In this document: in pieces, positions 11,725 to 23,445 of the stretch
How the letters are laid out: the number at the start of each line of letters is the position of its first letter
How positions within the stretch are numbered: position 1 is the first letter of the stretch
NCBI GenBank assembly: GCA_012845835.1
Contig: JABAKD010000014.1
Span: 11,999,219-12,063,218 of the forward strand
Direction of reading: 5' to 3'
Origin: Undaria pinnatifida
Lineage: Eukaryota; Sar; Phaeophyceae; Laminariales; Alariaceae
DNA length: 64,000 bases
The notes under the pieces: model-generated
What the model was told of the DNA's origin: nothing
Database searches by the model: none
What the model saw: only the letters and a program-made list of their open reading frames with translations
Translations under genes and position numbers: made by a program

Positions 11725-12195
11725 GGCAAGGTAAGACCATAGGGGTCGAGCCGGGTCATATGGCTGTGTCTAGGAAGCGGTGCGTAGGGTGTACGTGGGT
11801 GGGCGCGGATAGAGACTGCGGAAGCTGGAAGAATATCTATATATATGAATAATTTGTCGAGCTGGGGTCCTAGCCAGTCACGATGTGTAACGAGACGGTC
11901 AGCCAATGGGATGTGTCCAACGGTCAAGGGTGTCACAACAATCGATCTGGACAGAATCTCTAGTGTTTTGGCGTCAGTCGAGGTAAATTAGTGGAAATTA
12001 CCGTCGGTCGAGGGGCGAAAGTGTCGACTGACATGTGTGCCAGAATAACGCGAGAGTGCGGACTTGTTTTGTGAAATCAAATCTACACTGGTATCAAACC
12101 GCGGCGACAGCCTAGTCGTTGTGTCCTACCAGGTATCTGGTGCTATATTACGCAGTGGTAGAGGTGGGAGTACGTACATACTGCTGTTGACTCGT

Positions 12196-13690
12196 ATATT
12201 ATAAAAAATGAAAATACACCCCAGCTGCAGTGAGATCGAAGATTTTGTCGAAACTCATCTTTGCAAGCTGTGTGCCATACTCCGATCGCGCGTATTACGG
12301 GTTGTGTGTCCTCATTAAAGATATAGGTCGGCGACTCCCTTTGCAACTACAGTGTAGCTATCAGGGCCAACAGAGTGATGTTAGGCGGTCTGTGCGCGGA
12401 AACTATAAAACCCGTTTTTGAGGGGAACAAAATCTGACAGCTGTGGATGGAAATGCATCAGTTTATCAAGTCAATCCTGTACGTTGAATATCCGGTGAGG
12501 GGAGGGCGGAGTTTTGAAGGACGTGGGGGCCTGATTTTGATCAAAAGGGGGGCGGGAGGGGGGGAGGGGGGGGGGAGGGGACGGGTGAGGCAGGTCAATT
12601 TGTGCGTGGAAACTATAAATATTTCTTGTGGGGGAGGGGGGGGGGATGTGGCGGGGGGGGGGCGGGGGCGGGGGGGGGGGGGCTTTAGGTCGCATAGATG
12701 TAGGGGTTTGCTATACGCGTGATGCTAGGTATAGGCGATGGTGCGGGTGGTGGGGAAGGAGGGTGCGTAGGGGGCGGGGGTGGGTGGGAATTGCAGCAGC
12801 GGCATGGACGGCTCTGAAACGATAACGAGGCGATATCCAGGGCGTGGAAGTGTTTATTACTCTGGCGGATTTCGATAGTAGGTGGGGCGTTTAAGCAAGA
12901 GAAAGCAAGGAAAAAAAAAAAAAAAAAAGAAGGGGGGGGGGGGGGGGGGGAAGAGGGGTTTTTAAGAAGTTTAGGTCACATATAATATTAAAATCACGGA
13001 TTTGGTCGACACTGATGTTCGCAACATTGTGTGTAATCCTCCGATCGCGCGTATCAAGCATATATGTAGGGGCTTGCTATACGCGCGGTGCTGGGTCTAG
13101 GCGATCGTGCGGGGTGTGGGGAAGGAGGGGCCGTTGGAGGGGGGGAGGGGGGATGAATGAAAGCTAAGTCATGGATGGCTAGAAAGATAATCAATTGCTT
13201 AGAAGTGTTTATTGCTCTGGCCGATTTTGATTGTAAGTGGGGCGTTTGAACGAACTGGGCGGGGAACAAAGGGGGGGGGGGTGGGGGGTGGGGGCGCGGG
13301 GCGGAGATGAGTTGGAGCTACGGCATGGATGTCTAGATGGATAACGAGATTCTATCAGCTGGCTGGTAGTGTTTACTACTGTGGCAGATTTTGATTTCAG
13401 GTGGTGCGTTTAAACAAGAGGGATCGGGGGGGGGGGCGGGGGGCGAGCATTTCAATACGTGCGCGGAAACTATAAACCCTTGAAGAGGACGAATCTGACG
13501 GTTGCAGCAAGAAGACACCCTTTTATATCACCCGCCTGGTAATGTTGAATCTCCTAAAAGGCTTGATGTTACGTGTAGTATGCAACCCAGTTCTTAGGTG
13601 TAGTAAACAACGTGTTAAAAACTCCATAATTTGTTATTGTACATGGATCGAAAGATAGAATATTTCAATCGATAGGTACAATCAGGTAAA
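12196..13690 (-). mobile_element. CRE retroelement copy A, 5'-truncated
   Basis: Reads as the reverse complement of the family. The shared 3' end (CTCACAGCTG(C)GGGTGTATTT in element sense) is at about 12205, and the cut 5' side is near 13690. In order from the left: the 130-bp 3' terminal module, modules containing TGTGCGCGGAAACTATAAA, long G runs, a module with GCTAGGT(C/A)TA(T/G)GCGAT, and the CATGGATCGAAAGATAGAAT block. The same order recurs in copies B, D and H. No ORF is credible; the Gly/Arg-rich frames come from the G runs. Confidence 0.75.
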
Positions 13691-15548
13691 AAAAAACCAT
13701 TTACAAAAATATTTGCACGAAGCCTAACTCCCACATTCTCCTTCTTTAAAGTCTAGACTATACCTGGTACGTATTATTATTTTGCTGAAGTCCCAATATT
13801 GTTTCCTGTGTACTTACAACGGCGTATCACGCTCGGGGATATTTCCGACCGCGTCCGAGAAGTTTGTCCTTCTTTCGCCTGATAGTACACATTTTGCTGA
13901 TTTTCGTGCATGTCATTCGGCATTTTTCTGCTGGTCTTCAAATTTTATCCTAATCTGCGTAGCCACGCTGTTCTCGCGACTTCGTCGATAAATATAGTTG
14001 GGTTCCTTCGGTGGTAGAGGGAAACTAATTCATAATAGTTCAAGACATGATAGATTTCACCTTATTCAGTTTGAAAATTGAAAATTAAGTATACTCCTTC
14101 AAGACATTAATCAATTTTCACCCTGGACGCACACGATGTCGCGAAAGGGAGGCGACACATCGGGGGTGACGATAATCGCAACATTTTCTCTAGGAGTCCC
14201 AGCCCTTACTCTTCTCAGCCCTATCCCTAGGGCTAGGGCTAGGGTTAGGTAATGGCCATGTCTAGGGTACGAGGGCTACCGTCCTTCTGGGTAGTGGGTC
14301 TGAGCCACACGCCTGAAGTACTCTGTACCCCAGTTATATATTTTTCATGGTATTTGCTTTCCGCGACATAGCTGCAGGCGTTCCATTGCGATTTCATATG
14401 GCAAAAACAATATATGCCCGAGGCTTGAGACCGCAGATCATTAGGGGAGTCACTCTTGCGAATGAACCAAACGCACTGCAGTAGACGCCCCACGAAAGAC
14501 CCCCCCTCACCCGTAGGCACGGTATGGCCTTGGGTTAGGGTTAGTGTTTAGGGTATTACAAGCGTGCCTACTCGTGTTGTAAGAAGCCCTTCACAACTCC
14601 CTTCTCGACGAGTGCTCCACTTGGCAGGCAGGCAGGCAGTTCCCACTTACTTGGCATTCCCCACTTGGCAGTTCCCACTTGGCAGTTCTTCGTAAGACGT
14701 CTTGCACCACCCTTGGGACGCTGGTGTCCCCCGCCGGGGTTTGTCCACGAGTCGTTGCGTCCCCCGTTCTAAAACTCAACCAACCGGAGATCGAGCGAGT
14801 GCGAGATCGCCGTCTCTCCCACAAAAAAGTATTCTATATCATCTGTCAGAACTTCGACCCAGAGTTCAACCATCCTGCTGATGTCGTACGTGGGATCGTT
14901 ACAAAATACCGCCAATGACGTGGCGCTTGCTTCACAAACCACCTCCGGCGCGTGATACGATAGAGGGGGGGTGGAGTTTTTGGAGTTTTAGGCCGGAACA
15001 TTTTTGACGGGCGGGGTTCTCAATTCACGTACTAACAAGGGACTAATTATCTTTAACAAGTCGTTGGAGTACGAGTTCCGTCATTCAGTAATTCATTAAA
15101 AACGTTGTGCCATGCACTCGTTCATCTGGTTGGATGCTAAGTTGTATGCCGTAAGTTGTCGAAGGAAGTTTTCGTGTGAGGGTTTGAGGTTACAAAGCGA
15201 CGGTCCTCGGAAGAAACGGATACGAGCCCCCTCCCCTAGCACATGTACTCCAGAGAGACGTAGAGTAACACGCCGTTATGTTCAAACCTGTGTATCTCAA
15301 CACCGGTGAGTATCAAGAATGCATGTAGTCAGTAGCCTGCAGGGCCAATACGTTTATGTTCCTACTGTCTGTGTAGACTAGACTAGTAGGTAAACGGTGC
15401 TATAGTGTCAATCCTTCCCGTGCCGAACCTCTGTGGACTCCGTGAATGTTGAACCACAGGTGCTTGGGTGCGGTCCTCGAATTAGCTGCAAGCCTTGCGC
15501 ATGACGGTTTCGGAATTAGTGACGATAAGCGGGAGGGAACGGTGAGGT
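13691..15548. other. no recognisable gene; small repeats
   Basis: Contains TAGGG-type interstitial repeats at 14226-14250 and 14533-14552, a (CAGG)n run near 14630, and short duplications of CCCACTTGGCAGTT near 14655-14695. Short open frames such as 14679-14918 have no supporting features. Confidence 0.4.
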
Positions 15549-15782
15549 TTGATGAAAAAAGAGCTGCTGGAAAAGATGGGACACCAAGAGTCCGCTTCTA
15601 GAAGGTATTGGGACGCTTTTAAGCTGAAGCTGTCCAAAACGCCGGTTGAACTAGCTTGGACACTAATTTTCGCACATTCTTCCTTGCTTCAACACCTTAA
15701 TATGCAACAGTGTACAACCAAGTTTGACTACTTGGGTACCGATAGCAGACGAGTACACGACATAGCTGGCACTACTACGTAG
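15549..15782 (+). other. short open frame, unassigned
   Basis: A 77-codon frame starts MMKKELLEKMGHQ and includes YWDAFKLKLSKTPVEL, a charged amphipathic helix pattern. It loosely recalls helical regions of transcription-complex subunits, but the match is too weak for a name. No flanking exon was found. It could be a gene remnant. Confidence 0.2.
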
Positions 15783-15814
15783 TAAATTTCAGTTCACGGG
15801 AAGGCGGCAACAAT

Positions 15815-15985
15815 ATCAACATACGCATACGTACCGATGATTTCATTGGTGGTGTTCTCACATAAAGACATCACATTAACATACCAGGTATGGCATGAAT
15901 AATATGAGTACGAAACATAAGTACCGATACGTTTGCGGGTGGTGTTCTCCCATGAACACATCACATTTACGAATAGGATAAAGCA
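15815..15985. repeat. two imperfect tandem units of about 100 bp
   Basis: Blocks starting GTACCGATGATTTCATTGGTGGTGTTCTC and GTACCGATACGTTTGCGGGTGGTGTTCTC are each followed by a CATCACATT segment. This is a diverged tandem duplication with no coding content. Confidence 0.6.
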
Positions 15986-16800
15986 CGTCAGTACGAAACT
16001 CATGCGGAACTTGTAGTTTGTCCTGTGTCCGCTGTCGTAGGTTCAGTACGCTAGTCCGTACGACGTAAAATCCATCGTAAAGTCTGAATAGATGGGCCAC
16101 TAAGGCAATCGCTGAGCCCGCGGGGTACATAGTGGCTTTAGTGCTTCGCGTCGCGAGGCGGAACAAGGCCGTATGGGTGGAGGTCATCCGCAGGTACTCG
16201 GGCTGATCTTCTTTGTCCTAAGAATATGGCGTGTTGTACCTGGTCAGCGTTGGCTATTATTGTGGTTTATCGATAATCCATTGGTTACACAGAGAGATGA
16301 TCAAGTCGGAGTCGTGTTACTGCTGCTCCGCTTCAACTGCATCGAAACCGGAGGCAATACTGTGTTCAAAGCGTTGTTCTTTCTTTTTGTGCTCGCCAGT
16401 TGCGGCCGACGTCTAATGCACTGGTTCAATCTCAATCTATTGTATTGTTGCACCGCACATTAAGCTTTCATGATAATGGCACCGACCTTGTTCCAATTTC
16501 GGATGAAAAACTAAGTTAAGGTCCCGTTTTTACGACGAGACTATTTCAGACAATAGAACTAGCGCAATAAAGAAAATAAACTACGTCAAAAAACAAGTAG
16601 ATGTAAACAAATGAAAGTAGGGACAAACACAATGTATGTGCTAGTCGTGTGTGCATTAGGTTGGAAAGGAGGAAAAGGTCGTGGCCAGATACGTCGGGCT
16701 TGAGCGAGGGGGATGAAGGGTGATTGCAATTAGATATGTTAGAAAAATCAACGACGGCGACAAACGATGCCAAGGTTGAGCCCAAGCTTGATAAGGACGT

Positions 16801-17010
16801 GTGTTCGGAAAAAAGGCCGCACGTTTGGGCCAAATTGCTTCTGACATCCGGGCTCCTGAACTGGAAAACCAGTCAATGTCGTACAAATACCGTTTTGCCT
16901 CCAGGTGGTTCTCGTTGGCCATGGGACGGTTGATCGGGTTACAGTTCAGGGTTGCCTCAATGTCAATGTTGGGCTGGGGATTTGAGGTTCTGAAGCAAGG
17001 GGCCAAATAA
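16801..17010 (+). other. open frame with protein-like C-terminus, unassigned
   Basis: The frame reads VFGKKAARLGQIASDIRAP and ends GWGFEVLKQGAK with TAA at 17008. AATAAA follows directly at the stop, and another ATAAAC run lies downstream. It may be a last exon, but an upstream stop at 16792 and the absence of a clean acceptor leave it unsupported. The reverse strand is also open here. Confidence 0.2.
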
Positions 17011-20000
17011 AAAGTAGGCTGTAGCTGTAGTCTACACGTCTGTCTGTCCTAACATGTGTTTAACGTGAAATAAACAAAAACAGTGTCGATATCAGGGAAA
17101 CGGAGACACGCAATTATGTAGCATCGTTTTTTTCTCGATTATGTATTAATTGTCAACCGTGGATACGACAAGAGACCTCTGCAGGGCTGTTCGAAAACCT
17201 CACCGATTAACTCCAGTTACTCATTGCCAGTCGAAATCGCACGAAATCGCACGATGGGCGGGTGTGATTTGGTCACGATTTGTACTTGACATCATTCGCC
17301 GGCGACATCTACCCCCCCCTCACAAGCCGGACGGAGGATCGGGGAGGGTTTTTGGCGCTGTCTCGCCTCGCTTATTCGGTTGTTTCGCAATTCCGTCGAG
17401 GCGGTGTGTTGCATAAAACTTGATGGACAAATTAAACTGATTTAAACTCGATCGAACAGGCGCATCGATCTACAGTAGTTGCAACGATCTGACAATCTCA
17501 TTTTGCTTAAAGCCCCCTCATGATACAGTGCGCACGTGGTCAAGCGAATCAATACAATGACGACAGAACTTTATATATGGCGCTCTGTTATTTTCGGCTT
17601 GGGGCACGGTGGCCTAGGGAATAGTTACAGCATTCCGCGGGTCCCGTTTCCATGCCACAACCGGTCGTGCCAACAAGGCCTTAACAAGGACCGTTTTGAT
17701 GAATGCTCACTGCACTCTGTCTCACAAACCCACGAGACATCACAAAGAGATAACCCTAACTCTAACCCTAAGCGTAACACCAAGATATCGTTTCAGACAG
17801 CACACCTTAATCTCGGGTTAGATGCCACCTGCTCAAATTGGACGAACGCGATCTATGAACCAAGCTTCTGTAGAGAAACCTGTGCCGCATCAAGAAAGTG
17901 GACAAACGTTTGCTTGGCATTTGCCGAGGACATACAACTTTTGCGAAGATGTACACCAAGCGCGGGTACAAACACCCGAACGATCGCGAGGGAGTTCTCC
18001 TCGTTGCTCAAGATCGAAAAAAACAATACTGTTTACTCTCCACTTACATATATATCCACTGTAGCTCCGCAGTGCGCGAACTTGACGAGATATTGCTGGT
18101 GTGCACGAATCCCGGATTGCAGCAGCTGGAAGAGTAACAAAGTGTAATATTCTGTAATCCCCGCTGAGAAGAGAAAGGAGCCGTCGCCTCAAATTTTAGA
18201 TCTGTTCCCCCGATTGATGTTATTCCTCCGGAATATGCCCGACACGTTTTCGCCCGAGCCCTTTGCCTTGAACTTACACGATGGTTGGCAGGGGCCTACG
18301 AGTAGTTATGTTAGGTTGTTCCTGTGTTTTTTATTAATATATTATCGAAGTTAGAAAACCGGCTAAAAAAGCGTACAACCACCTCCCCATAATTGGCAAT
18401 GTGCTTTCACGCGACTCTTGCTCCTACACCGACATAAGCACTACAAACTGGCCCTTGTTGCAGTTGTTCCGAACTTCTTGGGATTGTATTGACCTGTCGA
18501 CTTCATCTAGACACCAAAATAGACTAACTGCCACACTTCAGTCATCGGCCGAAATCGAGGGGGTTGATGGAGGGGGTTAGTCTAATGGTCACGTCCCCAG
18601 AAAGGGGCGGGGGCGACTGATGAAATTACAAATTGAAAAAGTCGTTAGGGCTACGGAAGCACCCCTCGACAATGAGCTATTGGGGAACATCGCGTACGCT
18701 TTTCACGCAAGTTCAAAACGACTCGGAAAGTGATTATTACTGATGAAGGTGTTCGCATACTAAGTGCACTTTTCTCGGAACAAGAATGCTGTGAAACCAG
18801 TGTTCCTTGATCTCTTTGAAGCTCTTTGTTTAGCCCAACGATGGACTACCGCAGACAGGAACGCAGGTTTGACTGCTCTCGGTTGCTGAACACCAGCATA
18901 TGGGATCCGAAGGGTGCGGCAGCTAGCGTTGGGCTGCAAAAGCAACTGAGTTGAATCGACACACGACGCGTATGAAAATACGTGCAAGTGTGGTGAGCTA
19001 AAAAAGCTTTATTTTTCCACATCCGCCCACATCCGCCGTAGGATAATAAAAAGAAAAATAAAATAAAAACAGCAAGCGCTATGTCCGCAAAACACCAACA
19101 TGCGTTATTAGCTGATGAGATATGTTGTTTCATGTGGTTAGAGTTGTAGCCATGGGTTAGGATTCCGACGCGTACAAGAATCTTAGTAGTGTCGATTTTT
19201 TTTAGCACTTTGCCTACTTTATTTCGGGTGTTCAACTGGCAACTTTGATTCCCGCGAAATCTTCTCATGAATGAGTCGGTTTTAGTATGTTTTACCTGTG
19301 TGTGACTGCTGTCCGGTGCATCCGTCTTCTTCACACAACAGACAAGGAAGGTTATTTGATTTTTCATGTGAGTAGACGTATCTTTCCGGCAGTGAAGTAC
19401 AAGCGTCTGGTTGGGGTTGGCATTGTATGGACGGAGGGTACATCCATTCCTTATCCGCGTAAAAGGAGGGGGGGGGGGAGCGGGTCTTCCGAAGGTTCCC
19501 GCGCGTACCGTGATCTGCCTCAGAATCGAATCGAACGCGTGCAACGCAGGTGCAGCACATGAGAAGCACAAACCAAAACCTTACGCATTCAACTTCCCTC
19601 TTTCGAGCGCACCGTTGTGGGTGACGGCAACATGGCCCCCGTTTATGTAATGGATGGGGGGGCTATGCCTGAGCAACCATTTTGTTCAACACATGTGCTC
19701 CTCCTTTGTGACCACCATTCTCCCCACTTGGGCGATGTAATGTTACCTTTTTCACCACTCCGGATACTGCCGATAAGGGGTATGCCTCCGCATGATTCAG
19801 AAAAACGGCGTGCTTTCCGAAGTTGTGGAACAGGAGCATGGTTTATGTTTACGTTCGTGCGTAATAGTTGGACAGATGACCGGGGAAAGTATTCAGTGAC
19901 GTTGCTGGCATCGTCAAACTCGTGCAACGTTTTTGTGGCATGACCATTCGAGCATTTGTGCAACTCCAGGCGTGACGGCCCTTTCGTCTAGATTTATTGT

Positions 20001-21150
20001 TTTTGTTGTCTTTCTTTAACGCACCTGCCATTTGATTACGTGCGTGTGACCGACAAATCACTTTGCTTCAAGTCCTGTTATAGGAAATCGATACCCAGAG
20101 ATACTTCACAGTGGTGAGACTAGGTCAAATAAGTCAGAACGGCGAGCGGGGGGCACTGCCGCAAGCACTACACTGGAAACAATGGCATATTGAGCCAGCT
20201 GGACCGTCAACCAAACTCTTGTTGAATGTCTTTGAGAATTGCGACCGTTCAATATGAAGGCAAGGCAGCAGAGGGAGGTTCGGCGACAATATCCTGTAGT
20301 CATTATAGTAACAATATGGCCAAGTCAGTAGAGATAACTCCTTTGCAAATTTACCCCTTGATTTTAGAAGAAACATTTGGAATTTGAGTCAGGATTAAAT
20401 TATTATTCCATCCACACGCAATTGACCATGCACTTATATATTTATTTTTTTTTTCGTGTGGATGTTACCAAGGAACTTTCGGAACGGGTTTCGTTCGACT
20501 CGGTTCAGTGATCCAGACCGATGAACCAACTATTAGTCCAGGACCGCCGCCAGTGCCCCCTCCCCCCCACCCAGGGACCAAGTCCGGCTGGCTTGACTAT
20601 GAGTGCCACCAACTCCAGGCGAGACGCGACCATTTCAGCCCGACCCTCCATAACCTATTTTACGATGCACCACTTTATGATGCACCACTTTATGATGCAC
20701 CACCGAAGAAGCTCCGGCTCGGATTGGCGTTCTATAGGGTTTGCAATGCATAATTTCGCGGAAACCACCTCTTGAGAGTTCGGAATGTTCTGTTGTGGAT
20801 CATCCTACGACCCTCAAAGACTCCTGCTCATTAAACATTCATTGTCAATATTAGCTCCCCTTCAATATAACGCACGGCATCTAAAGAGTGATACAGTGAA
20901 AACTATGTTCCCGCGGAGGTATACAGAACAAAGTTCTATGAAATACCAAAGATAGCTCCCTGCCCCCCCAACCCCGACAAACGCGTCAGTAGCGCCCTAC
21001 TCTAACGCCACCCCTAGCTCTAGTACTACCACGCTAATATATATGGTAGTTGTTTCAACCGTAGTAGCGAAACCATCTTACTTTTACGAAAAGTACATCA
21101 TAGTCACGTTCGTATAGTAGGATTTTTGCAGTAAAACTGGGGGACGGCTG
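17011..21150. other. no confident gene; scattered open frames
   Basis: The longest frames are 17536-18147 on the plus strand, which includes an interstitial CTAACCCTAA-type repeat near 17755, and 18846-19571 on the minus strand, 241 codons with low-complexity and hydrophobic stretches. A plus frame at 19617-19943 begins GDGNMAPVYVMDGG. None has a recognisable motif or splice support. A triplicated CCACTTTATGATGCA unit sits at 20668-20702. Confidence 0.35.
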
Positions 21151-21152
21151 CT

Positions 21153-23020
21153 GTGCTGTCAGCTGACCATGACCTCTTCAACCAGCGCCCGCCGAGCATC
21201 TCCTCTCCCTTGCCAGCCGGTCAATTGTTCGAGCTATCGGAGCCTGCGACTTACCGAGAGGTCATCGACCCGGTGTACAGGGCAAACTGGTCGGTTACGA
21301 ACGATCAGGAGCTCTTTGGCCTCCAATGGGCGGAGCCGTTCGGAGTAACCTAGCAGCTAAACGGCGGGAACGTGGTATCGGCCAAGTGGGTCTTCACGTG
21401 GAAGTCAGATGAAACCCGTAACGAAGTGACGGCCAAAGCGCGAATGGTAGCTCTGAGGATTCAGCCAACGTCCGGGAGTTGACTTCAATATATCTTTCGA
21501 CTAAACGCGCGCCGCACCTTGCATTCATTTGTGGCTTCTATTCAATGCGTGTCGCGGTTGGGCTTGTCATGTGGTTTTAACCTACAACAGGCGTTGTTGT
21601 GGCCTAGCTGAAGAGATGGGTTCGACGCGTACGCTGCTATGCCTAAAGGTGTGAGGCTTGATCTGGGAACGTAGTACGCCTTAATCGGAATCTGTACGGT
21701 CTAATGCAAGCGTCGAGGGCTTGGGACAAGCACCTTGTCGCCCGTCTGAAGTTTGTAGGTTTGGAGCAGAACCTTGCGGATCGCTGTGTGTTGGTCGAGG
21801 AAAGGTCTGTTTTCGTTGTTACAAGGGTGCACGTGGACGGCACTTTTAGTTTAGGTTTAGTGAGGAATTTGACACGTTTGTGAGTACTTGGACAAACCTT
21901 TCCCCATTACTAACGACAACAACGACCAAGGCTGCGGGAGAGGGATTAACTTGTTTACGTTTTTGGTTTAGGGCATTTTTGCTGTGGTTCGGGGTTACTC
22001 GCGCGGTGTGTCCAATTCGTCTAAACGCTTATTTGCCATTAAGCACAGAGCCTCTCGTGCGTGCGAATGGTAAAAACCCAGTATTGAAAATGTGTCTATG
22101 ATACTACAATATGATAAGTACAATGATGATAGAGTATCCAATTTCAATGATATTATTGCATGATATATACGAAGATAGAGTATGATAGAGGGTAGGGTTA
22201 GTGATACTACAATGCCGTAGCCTTGGTCTAACCCTACCCCTAAGGTGGTATGATGTTAGTCGATGCTTTGATGCCATTCGATGGTATGATGGTATTCTGG
22301 TTGTCACTATTCACAAGACAAGGTCGCGGGTTTTATTGACTATATCACATACGCATTTACAAAGAAGGAGGTCAACACCTATGGCGCGATCGCAGGTGGG
22401 AACGCCCCACTTCCAACTGATGTTTCGGTTCGGGAGTTTGCGGAGGATGAACCCGATGGGATGTGGCCATTCCGCGAACTTGGATGTAGGGAGTTTTTAT
22501 GTGGGCTGCTAATCATTCGAGACCAAACACCTCGAATGTCGTGACAGCAGTGGAGAGGTTCGCGCATGCGCCCAAGCAAAAGCACTCGCAGGCCGCGAGA
22601 AATATGTAGAGTTCTTGGGAAACTCGAGTAGCTACGGCGTTGCAATTCAGAGGGGCAGTGGCCTAGAGGCGGTGGTTTACGCGGATGAAGCCTGCGCTCC
22701 TAATAAAACAAAAACGGTACTCTGTAGCGGGGGGAGATGAGATGTGTAGGGGTGTGGCCATCCATAGGATCTCTAGGGCACAGAAATGCAGTACACCCTG
22801 CTCGATGGAAGCGTCGTATGTACCGATGGCGGATATTAATTATGGAGGCAGTTTTTCCGCGGCCTATGTGACATTTGTACTTAGAGTCGTTTTTAACGAC
22901 CAAACGAAATTTCCTTACTCTTGCTATTTTGGCAAGACAACATTGGCAACACTTTGAAAAAAGATGACAAAGCTTTCTGACGCCAAACACTGCACATTAG
23001 GGTAAAGGTAGATCAACGGC
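21153..23020 (+). pseudogene. decayed Ty1/copia pol: reverse transcriptase and RNase H
   Basis: Plus-strand fragments across several frames line up with copia pol in the right order. First EPATYREVIDP with NDQELFGLQWAE, then KWVFTWKSDE followed by KARMVAL, then the YGLMQASRAWDKHL motif at about 21697-21740. Next comes the position of the reverse-transcriptase active site, read here as VHVDG at about 21828-21842, where the family has two Asp. RNase H pieces follow at 22345-22830: PLPTDV, MWPFREL, a RYSVAGG...AIHRISRAQKC motif and EASYVPMADI. A DNIG...LHIRV tail is visible near 22940-23010. Stops and frameshifts are frequent. About 250 bp of ATGATA-rich filler with a TTAGGG-type repeat near 22195 lies between the two domains. 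No LTRs were found nearby. Confidence 0.75.
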
Positions 23021-23029
23021 TTAAGGTTA

Positions 23030-23440
23030 GAGAGCGGCGGCAATCCACGAATATTCCTGCTCAGCATACCCGACGCAAGACAACTGGGATGGCCCCTGCG
23101 TATGCCAGTCCTCGAGCTAGTGGGTACCAGACCGCCTCAAAAGCGGTGGGTACGAAGCCCGAACCTGCTGCGCCTAAAGCATCTACACAGAATGACGAAG
23201 ACTACGCGTAAATTCGCGTGCCGCGGGAGATGATGGCGCCAGTGGATTCCGGGCTCATCGAGACGGTGCGGCACCAGGTCCTCCAAAGCGCCGGGCCAAA
23301 GAATGCAGTACCAGTTCTTCACACCGTTCCGGTTTAGCCGGCGGCAACCGCGTCACAGCAGTGGGGTAGAGATTCCAGCACCATTTCATATACGCGTGTC
23401 TCAGTCTTACAGCCGGGGGGAAGTTGTTATACAAGCGCGG
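23030..23440. other. junction between copia and gypsy remnants
   Basis: A short frame starting MAPAYASPRASGYQ looks like a Pro/Ala-rich linker, possibly gag-like, and is interrupted by stops. No element boundary could be fixed. Confidence 0.25.
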
Positions 23441-23445
23441 ATACG

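Larger units (their letters stand above)
4305..11753 (+). mobile_element. DDE/exonuclease DNA transposon with matched ends
   Basis: The left end begins CGGCTCGACCCC at 4305 and the right end finishes GGGGTCGAGCCG at 11753. Over about 28 bp the left end (4305-4332) and the reverse complement of the right end (11725-11753) agree except for one substitution and one extra base. Outside the ends, GGTCAT is repeated at 4299-4304 and 11754-11759, a 6-bp target duplication (7 bp if the terminal G is shared). Everything between is explained by one spliced gene on the plus strand and its flanks. Inside the left end, CCATAGTACAGGCCAATCAG occurs at about 4337 and again at about 4407, and a CGCGGCGC(T/A)ACTCTGGT block is doubled, so subterminal repeats are present. 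The gene has several inactivating changes, so this copy cannot make full-length transposase. I could not match the TIR and TSD to a named superfamily. Confidence 0.8.

Noticed and set aside
12447-12825. Gly/Arg-rich or Pro-rich proteins over G runs (also in copies D, F, G and H)
   Set aside because: They arise from homopolymer G or C and are not conserved in frame between CRE copies.
18846-19571. 241-codon minus-strand gene
   Set aside because: No motif, no splice or 3' signal, low-complexity patches, and a competing open frame on the other strand (19287-19562).
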